Source: Sphingomonas naphthae (GTDB lineage Bacteria > Pseudomonadota > Alphaproteobacteria > Sphingomonadales > Sphingomonadaceae). Taken from it: a stretch of DNA of 64,000 bases. The notes beneath the pieces were generated by a model. The model was not told the DNA's origin. It saw nothing but the letters and a program-made list of their open reading frames with translations, and ran no database searches. Each line of letters starts with the position of its first letter. Position 1 is the first letter of the stretch. The position numbers were made by a program, and so were the translations under genes. Of the stretch, positions 59,169 to 64,000 are shown one piece after another. The DNA lies in the NCBI RefSeq assembly GCF_028607085.1, contig NZ_CP117411.1, positions 1,488,001-1,552,000 of the forward strand, written 5' to 3'.

Positions 59169-59779
59169 AGCATATCGTCCAGCGCGGCGACGAGCCGATC
59201 GGTCACCATATCCTGCGAACCGCTGGCATCGACCACCCGGAAGCGACTGGTATCATTGACTGCGAGCACCAGAAAGCTGTCCGCGACGGCGCGGTGATAG
59301 GCCAGCCCCTTCTCGCCGATGCGATCGGGCGTGTCCTCGCGCGCCAGTCCCTCGGCGGGGTCGAGCGTCAGCAGCAGGGTGCGATCGGGCAGGAAACCGT
59401 TGCTGCCGACATCGTGGAGCATGCGGATCGCCGCCTCCCCTACCCCGCCGGCGCCGCCCTGATAGGCGATCGAGCTGTCGAGAAAGCGATCGCAGATCAC
59501 CCAGCGGCCGTCGTCGAGCGCCGGCAGGATCGTGCGGGCGACATGATCGGCGCGCGCGGCGGCGAACAGCAAGGCCTCCGCGCCGGCCGACCAGCGATCG
59601 GCGCCGCCCTGCAACAGCAGCGCGCGGATCGCCTCGGCCCCGGCGCTACCGCCCGGCTCGCGGGTCAGCAAGGTCTCGATACCCCGCGCCTGCAAGGCGG
59701 CGACCAGCCGCTTGGCCTGCGTGGACTTGCCGACGCCCTCGCCGCCCTCCAGGCTGATGAACCGCCCTCTCTGGCTCAC
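59165..59779 (-). CDS. tmk: Thymidylate kinase
   Basis: Phosphorylates dTMP to dTDP, 204 residues. It has ISLEGGEGVGKSTQAKRL (P-loop) near residue 8, LLTREPGGSAGAEAIR near 37, and VICDRFLDSSIAYQGGAGG near 92 (DR motif). A GTG start overlaps dacA by GTGA and the stop overlaps holB, giving a dacA-tmk-holB-metG transcript. Confidence 0.97.
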   Translation of the reverse strand: MSQRGRFISLEGGEGVGKSTQAKRLVAALQARGIETLLTREPGGSAGAEAIRALLLQGGADRWSAGAEALLFAAARADHVARTILPALDDGRWVICDRFLDSSIAYQGGAGGVGEAAIRMLHDVGSNGFLPDRTLLLTLDPAEGLAREDTPDRIGEKGLAYHRAVADSFLVLAVNDTSRFRVVDASGSQDMVTDRLVAALDDML

Positions 59780-60960
59780 GAAAGCCCGATGAGGTGGCGC
59801 AGGCCCGCCCAGACGCGATCGAAGAAACCCGCCTCGCCCACGTCGGCGGCGGCGACGAGCGGCAGGCGCTGCGGCGGCGCGTCGGCGGTGCGGACGAGCA
59901 GATCGGCGACATGATCGCCCTTCTTGATCGGCGCCTTGAGCGGCCCGGCATAGACGACCGAGGTCTTCATGTCGGAGCCGAGCCCCGCCGGCACCGTCAC
60001 CGCCAGATCGCGCGCCGCCACCAGCCCGACCGACGTCGCGTCGCCCAGCTGCACCTTGGCGGTGCCGACCGACTTGCCCTTGGCCAGCACCGGCTTGGCG
60101 GTCCAGGCGCGGAAGCCCCAGTTCATGAAGGACACGGATTCGTCGATCCGCGCGCCCGCGCTGCCGAGCTTGGCCAGCACCATCACGAGGCGGCGGTTGT
60201 TCTGGATGGCGGAACCGGTGAAGCCATAGCCGGCCTCCTCGGTATGGCCGGTCTTGAGGCCGTCGGCGCCCGCGACGCGGCCCAGCAGCGGATCGCGATT
60301 GGCCTGCGTGATCGCCGCGCCCGATCCGAGCGTCTTGCCCCAGGTGAAGTTCGGGCGGCTGTAGAAGGTCTTGTAGAGATCGGGGAAATTCTGGATTGTC
60401 GCCGTCGCCAGCGTGCCGAGGTCGCGCGCGGTGACATAGGTGACGCCGCCATCGGGCCAGCCGTTCGACGTGCCGAAGTGGCTGTTCTTGAGGCCGATTT
60501 CGGCCGCGCGGCGGTTCATCAGCGCGGCGAAGGCAGGCTCGGTGCCCGAAATCTGCTCGGCCAGCACGACGCAGGCGTCATTGCCCGAAAGCGTCACGAT
60601 GCCGAACAGCAGGTTCGCCACCGATACCTGCTCGCCAGGTGACAGGAACATGGTGGAGCCGGCGGCGGGGCCGTGCCACTGCTTCCACGTCTCGGGCCGC
60701 ACCGTCACCATCTGGTCGAGCTTCAACTCGCCCTTCTTGATGAGATCGAAGGCGACGTAGACGGTCATCATCTTGGCCATCGACGCCGGCGGCATCCGCA
60801 GATCGGCATTCTTGGAATAGAGGACCGCGCCCGAGGAGAGATCCTGCATGTAGGCGATCTCGGCGGTCGTCTCGAACGGCGGCGCGGCGGCCTCCGCCGA
60901 TCCCAGCGCCAGAGCCATCACCGCCGACACACCGGCGATTCGCACTATCATCGAACCCAT
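59776..60960 (-). CDS. dacA: D-alanyl-D-alanine carboxypeptidase (PBP5/6 type)
   Basis: Trims pentapeptides in peptidoglycan, 394 residues. Signal peptide up to GSAEAAAPPF. The three active-site motifs are present: PPASMAKMMTVYVAFD (SxxK) near residue 57, LSGNDACVVLAEQ (SxN) near 119 and DGLKTGHTEEAGYGF (KTG) near 230. A C-terminal beta domain and amphipathic end follow. It belongs to the MltB-RlpA-DacA envelope group. Confidence 0.95.
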   Translation of the reverse strand: MGSMIVRIAGVSAVMALALGSAEAAAPPFETTAEIAYMQDLSSGAVLYSKNADLRMPPASMAKMMTVYVAFDLIKKGELKLDQMVTVRPETWKQWHGPAAGSTMFLSPGEQVSVANLLFGIVTLSGNDACVVLAEQISGTEPAFAALMNRRAAEIGLKNSHFGTSNGWPDGGVTYVTARDLGTLATATIQNFPDLYKTFYSRPNFTWGKTLGSGAAITQANRDPLLGRVAGADGLKTGHTEEAGYGFTGSAIQNNRRLVMVLAKLGSAGARIDESVSFMNWGFRAWTAKPVLAKGKSVGTAKVQLGDATSVGLVAARDLAVTVPAGLGSDMKTSVVYAGPLKAPIKKGDHVADLLVRTADAPPQRLPLVAAADVGEAGFFDRVWAGLRHLIGLS

Positions 60961-60983
60961 GCCTACCCCTTGAATACGCCAAT

Positions 60984-61856
60984 TTACCTGAAGGGCTTCA
61001 CCAGCCTGCCGCCGTGATAGCCGCGCGCGCCAAGCTGCGCCAGCACGAGCGTGGCGGAAGGTTCGTCGGCGAACGGGCCGACCCGCACGCGATACAGCCC
61101 CTCGCCGAAGGTCACCTGCCCGCCGACATCCTTCGCTACCTTGGCGGCGCGATCGGGATCGCCATAGGCGCCGACCTGCGCGTACCAGCCCGATTGCGCC
61201 ATGGCCGGCGCGATAATCTGCGGCGTCACTGGGCGCGGATCGGGCGCGCGGGCGAGCAGCCGGCGGCGATCCTGATCCAGCTCCGAACTGGTGGCGAAGG
61301 CGGGGTCGCGCGCGGTGTCGCCCGATCGCAGCGCCAGCCGGTCGCGCTCGTCCGGGAAGACGCGGCGGACACGGACCGGCCCGATGCCGGCGCGGTCGAT
61401 CCCCAGCATCTGCGCCGCCTTGCGCGACAGATCGATGATGCGGTTCGGCACGAAGGGGCCGCGATCGTTGACCCGCACGATGATGCGCTTGCCGGTGCGC
61501 AATGAGGTCACCTCGGCGTAGCTCGGCAGCGGCATCGTCTTGTGGGCCGCGCCGACCATGTCCATGTCGTAGCGCTCGCCATTGGCGGTCTGGCCGCCGT
61601 GGAAATCATCGCCATACCAGCTTGCGATGCCGACCTCGTCATAGGATGGGTCGTCGACCGGCGTGTAGGTGATGCCGAGCACGGTATAGGGCTTGCCGAC
61701 CTTGACCGGGAAATCGGCGACCGGCCCGCGCGGCGGCCGTGGCGTCTCGCCCCGCGCCGGCGGGCGCTGGACGGGCTCGGGGCGGCGCGGTCCGCTGGAG
61801 CAGGCGGCGAGGACCAGCAGCGACGCCAGCCCGGCGCGGCTATTCCACGATCGCAT
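60984..61856 (-). CDS. rlpA: RlpA family septal lytic transglycosylase lipoprotein
   Basis: Cleaves denuded glycan strands at septa in characterised relatives. The 290 residues have a lipobox (SLLVLAACSSG), a proline/arginine-rich linker, the double-psi beta-barrel (EVGIASWYGDDFHGGQTANG, near residue 80, and RIIVRVNDRGPFVPNRIIDL near 125) and a C-terminal SPOR domain (SGWYAQVGAYGDPDRAAKVA near 222). ATG 61856 is chosen because the lipobox then lies close to the N-terminus; it overlaps the transglycosylase gene by 17 bases. Confidence 0.93.
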   Translation of the reverse strand: MRSWNSRAGLASLLVLAACSSGPRRPEPVQRPPARGETPRPPRGPVADFPVKVGKPYTVLGITYTPVDDPSYDEVGIASWYGDDFHGGQTANGERYDMDMVGAAHKTMPLPSYAEVTSLRTGKRIIVRVNDRGPFVPNRIIDLSRKAAQMLGIDRAGIGPVRVRRVFPDERDRLALRSGDTARDPAFATSSELDQDRRRLLARAPDPRPVTPQIIAPAMAQSGWYAQVGAYGDPDRAAKVAKDVGGQVTFGEGLYRVRVGPFADEPSATLVLAQLGARGYHGGRLVKPFR

Positions 61857-62877
61857 CGGCCAGCAGCGCCACCGACAGCGCATAATGGTTGGAGCAATTA
61901 TAGGCCAGGATCGGGCGGAAGTTGGTGGTCAGCAGATATCCGGTCGCGCCGATGCCGTCGGGCTCGATCAGCGCGGCCAGCTCGGTATCGGCCGGCGCGC
62001 GCGCGGCGAGCGGCTGGATGCCCAGCGCGCGCCATTCGCCCACCGTCAGCCAGCGGCTGTGGCGATCGAACACCTTCTGGCATTCGGGCGAGCGGGCCAG
62101 CGGCGCGGTGGCAACGCGATCCAGGGTGGGCGGCACCCGCACCGGCACGCCCCACGGCACGCCCGGCTTCCACCCGGCATCGAGCAGGTAGCGCGCGATC
62201 GAGGCCAGCGCATCGGCCTCGTTCGCCCAGATATCGACCTTGCCATCGCCATCGCCATCCGCGCCGAGACGGATGTAGGTGGAGGGCAGGAATTGCGGAT
62301 AGCCCGTGGCGCCGGCCCAACTGCCCTTCAGCAGATCGCGCGGCGCGCCGCGATCGAGCATCTTGAGCGCGGCGATATATTCCCCGCTGAAGAGCGCGCG
62401 GCGGCGGCCTTCATAGGCGAGCGATGCCAGCGAACGCAGCAGATCGAAATTGCCGGTGACCGCGCCATAGCCGGTCTCCTGCCCGTAGATCGCCAGCACG
62501 ATCGCGCCCGACACGCCGGTCTGCGCCTCGATTCGCGCCAGCATCGGCGCCAGCGCCTCCATCTTCCGCTTGCCGCGGCCGATGCGATAGGGCTCGACAT
62601 GCGCGGCCTTGTACGGCGCGAAGGGCGGCGGCGGCGCGGGATTGCCCGAGAAGCCCCCCGGCTGCGAGCGATCGAGATCGACGACCCGCTGGTTGAAGGT
62701 GAGCGAAGCCAGCACGCTGTCGAACGTCTCGGGCCGCACCCCCTCGGCCAGCGCGCGCGGGCGCAGGCCGGTGAGATAGGTCCGCATCGCCGCATCGTGG
62801 CCGGCGCCGTCCTGGGCATCGGCGGCGAGCGGCAGAAGGGCCAGGCAGAAGGCGAGAATAGCGGCGGTGCGGCGCAT
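61840..62877 (-). CDS. Lytic murein transglycosylase, MltB type (GH103)
   Basis: Periplasmic enzyme cutting peptidoglycan glycan chains, 345 residues. The signal peptide is MRRTAAILAFCLALLPLAADA. The catalytic glutamate is in LAIYGQETGYGAVTGNFD near residue 130; GSWAGATGYPQFLPSTYIRL near 190 and DGDGKVDIWANEADALASIA near 215 are family blocks. A soluble signal peptide rather than a lipobox sets it apart from E. coli MltB. The ATG follows GAGGGG. Confidence 0.94.
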   Translation of the reverse strand: MRRTAAILAFCLALLPLAADAQDGAGHDAAMRTYLTGLRPRALAEGVRPETFDSVLASLTFNQRVVDLDRSQPGGFSGNPAPPPPFAPYKAAHVEPYRIGRGKRKMEALAPMLARIEAQTGVSGAIVLAIYGQETGYGAVTGNFDLLRSLASLAYEGRRRALFSGEYIAALKMLDRGAPRDLLKGSWAGATGYPQFLPSTYIRLGADGDGDGKVDIWANEADALASIARYLLDAGWKPGVPWGVPVRVPPTLDRVATAPLARSPECQKVFDRHSRWLTVGEWRALGIQPLAARAPADTELAALIEPDGIGATGYLLTTNFRPILAYNCSNHYALSVALLADAIVE

Positions 62878-62971
62878 CGCACCCCTCTTGGCACAGCCCG
62901 CGCTGCATCGCAAAAGCCGATGCGCCCGCCGTTTGCATTTCAGGGCCGATCGGCTAGGCGCTGCGGCCGAC

Positions 62972-63059
62972 GGATGGGTGGCCGAGTGGTTTAAGGCAGC
63001 GGTCTTGAAAACCGCCGACGTGCAAGCGTCCGTGGGTTCGAATCCCACCCCATCCGCCA
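62972..63059 (+). tRNA. tRNA-Ser (anticodon UGA)
   Basis: An 88-base tRNA with a long variable arm and CCA encoded. The acceptor arms GGATGGG and CCCATCC pair perfectly; TGGCCGAGTGG leads the D arm; the anticodon stem GCGGT/ACCGC encloses CTTGAAA with anticodon TGA (63006-63008); the T arm is GTGGGTTCGAATCCCAC. Its 3' end faces an integrase gene, the usual island insertion point. Confidence 0.97.
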
Positions 63060-63216
63060 TTTGCCACTTCCGGCCCCTGCCAACCGCGTCCGTTTTGGCT
63101 CGCTTTTCAGCCACTGTTCCCCTATTGTTTGCGCGATCGGGGTCCAGCCGCATCCAGTGCGACTGGCGCTCGGTTGGGGCCCGTTTGGGGGCTCCAGGTC
63201 AGAGATTGGGGGCCTC

Positions 63217-64000
63217 ATGCTGAGCGATACTCAATGCCGCCGGGCCAAGGCGATCGACAAGCCAGTGAAGCTGTCGGACGAGAAGGGCCTGTATCTGTTC
63301 GTGACGCCAGCCGGCGGGCGCATCTGGCGGCTTAAGTATCGTTTCGCCGGCAAGGAAAAGAAGCTCGTGTTCGGGCCCTACCCGGAGGTGTCGCTCGCCG
63401 AGGCGCGCGATCTGCGCGACGAAGCTCGGCGGCTGCTGCGAGACCATCACGACCCGGCCGTCACGAAGAAAGCAGCGCTCGTGACCAGCCGCGCCGACAA
63501 CGCCAACACCTTCGAGCTGATCGCGACTCAGTGGCACGCTTTGAACAAGGGCATGTGGGCGACGCGACACGCGGAAGATGTCATCCACAGCCTAAAGCGC
63601 GATGTCTTCCCGGCGATCGGCGCCTTGCCCATCCGCGACATCAAGACGCCCAAAGTGCTGGAGCTTCTCCGCGCCATTGAGGCGCGACCGGCGATCGAGA
63701 CGGCGAAGCGCGTCCGGCAGCGGATTTCCGCTGTGTTCGTCTACGCGATCGGCGAGGGAATCGCCGACGATGATCCGGCCGCCGTGGTGAAGTCGGCCCT
63801 CAAGCCGCTGCATCGCGGCAAGCAGCCGGCGATCACCGATCTGGTGAAGGCCCGCAAGGTGCTGGCCGACGCCGAGGCCGAGGACGCCCACCCGGTCACG
63901 AAGCTGGCGCTGCGTCTGCTCGCACTGACGGCAGTTCGGCCGGGTGAGCTGCGCGGGGCGCGGTGGGACGAGATCGAGGGTATCGATTGGAGCGATCCAG
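63217..64000 (+). CDS. P4-type tyrosine integrase, cut by the window end
   Basis: Site-specific recombinase of the phage P4/CP4-57 group; 261 residues visible, about 400 expected. The N-terminal DUF4102 arm domain is clear: LSDEKGLYLFVTPAGGRIWR then LKYRFAGKEKKLVFGPYPEV and SLAEARDLRDEARRLL. A core-binding domain follows (TFELIATQWHALNKGMWATR). The catalytic domain begins KLALRLLALTAVRPGELRGA, containing the first catalytic arginine (TAVRPGELR). ATG 63217 is 157 bases after tRNA-Ser(UGA), in the same direction. The rest of the island lies beyond 64000. Confidence 0.95.
   Translation, partial: MLSDTQCRRAKAIDKPVKLSDEKGLYLFVTPAGGRIWRLKYRFAGKEKKLVFGPYPEVSLAEARDLRDEARRLLRDHHDPAVTKKAALVTSRADNANTFELIATQWHALNKGMWATRHAEDVIHSLKRDVFPAIGALPIRDIKTPKVLELLRAIEARPAIETAKRVRQRISAVFVYAIGEGIADDDPAAVVKSALKPLHRGKQPAITDLVKARKVLADAEAEDAHPVTKLALRLLALTAVRPGELRGARWDEIEGIDWSDP

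Noticed and set aside
63217..64000. Integrase as a pseudogene
   Set aside because: The frame is open and well conserved to the window edge; it is cut by the window, not visibly broken.

Overview
The window is GC-rich chromosomal DNA from an alphaproteobacterium, most probably a sphingomonad (Sphingomonas or a close relative). The assignment rests on gene content and order: serA/hisZ/purA together, ribonuclease J with a DUF1467 protein, groES-groEL under a CIRCE element, yajC-secD-secF followed by a Mth938-like gene, a lytic transglycosylase-rlpA-dacA-tmk-holB-metG-tatD run, and secreted peptidases with alpha-type leaders. It is inferred from protein families, not from an rRNA gene; no rRNA is present. 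Coding density is high, and most neighbouring genes overlap by ATGA, GTGA or TTGA, which indicates translational coupling.

Layout. 1-5099 (+): the end of serA, a small DUF559 nuclease-like gene flanked by near-perfect inverted repeats, hisZ, purA and an arylamine N-acetyltransferase. 5123-6486 (-): a PhzF protein and pdxH. 6593-14927 (+): a J-domain protein, then a six-gene overlapping operon (secreted M28 peptidase, ferredoxin-like protein, fused 5-oxoprolinase/hydantoinase, DUF969 and DUF979 transporter subunits, DUF2891) that looks like 5-oxoproline scavenging. 15011-17046 (-): groES-groEL with CIRCE. 17381-21409: sppA, a GT4 glycosyltransferase (-) and a ROK sugar kinase. 21399-23484 (-): rnj, DUF1467 and a 37-residue membrane protein. 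23865-26238 (+): DedA, a lone receiver protein, pgsA, moaD and moaE.

26323-29296 (+) is the least ordinary part. A 52-residue peptide is coupled to two proteins with related architecture (cupin-like core plus HEAT-like C-terminus). One keeps histidine ligands and the other has lost them. A lone winged-helix regulator with a perfect FNR/FixK-type site follows. This is the best candidate for an undescribed system, possibly a peptide-modifying (RiPP-like) cassette.

29421-38678: an MFS transporter (-), tRNA-Pro(GGG), yajC-secD-secF-Mth938, a secreted HExxH/TPR protein, bamD, ynfA and a flavoprotein. 38683-42819 (-): an overlapping agmatine-to-putrescine operon (acetyltransferase, aguB, aguA, secreted M28 peptidase). 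43009-47522: a secreted S9 peptidase facing a Tat-exported PhoX phosphatase that has a Pho box. 47708-54861: rpsD, trmJ (with an 11-base homopolymer), a DUF418 membrane protein, a SPOR lipoprotein, cobyric acid synthase, mazG and a secreted protein. 54961-62877 (-): an envelope/replication/translation run. The window ends at tRNA-Ser(UGA) followed at once by a P4-type integrase cut by the window edge, the start of a genomic island.

Intergenic spaces repeatedly hold palindrome doublets of several related families. No CRISPR array and no complete insertion sequence were seen.
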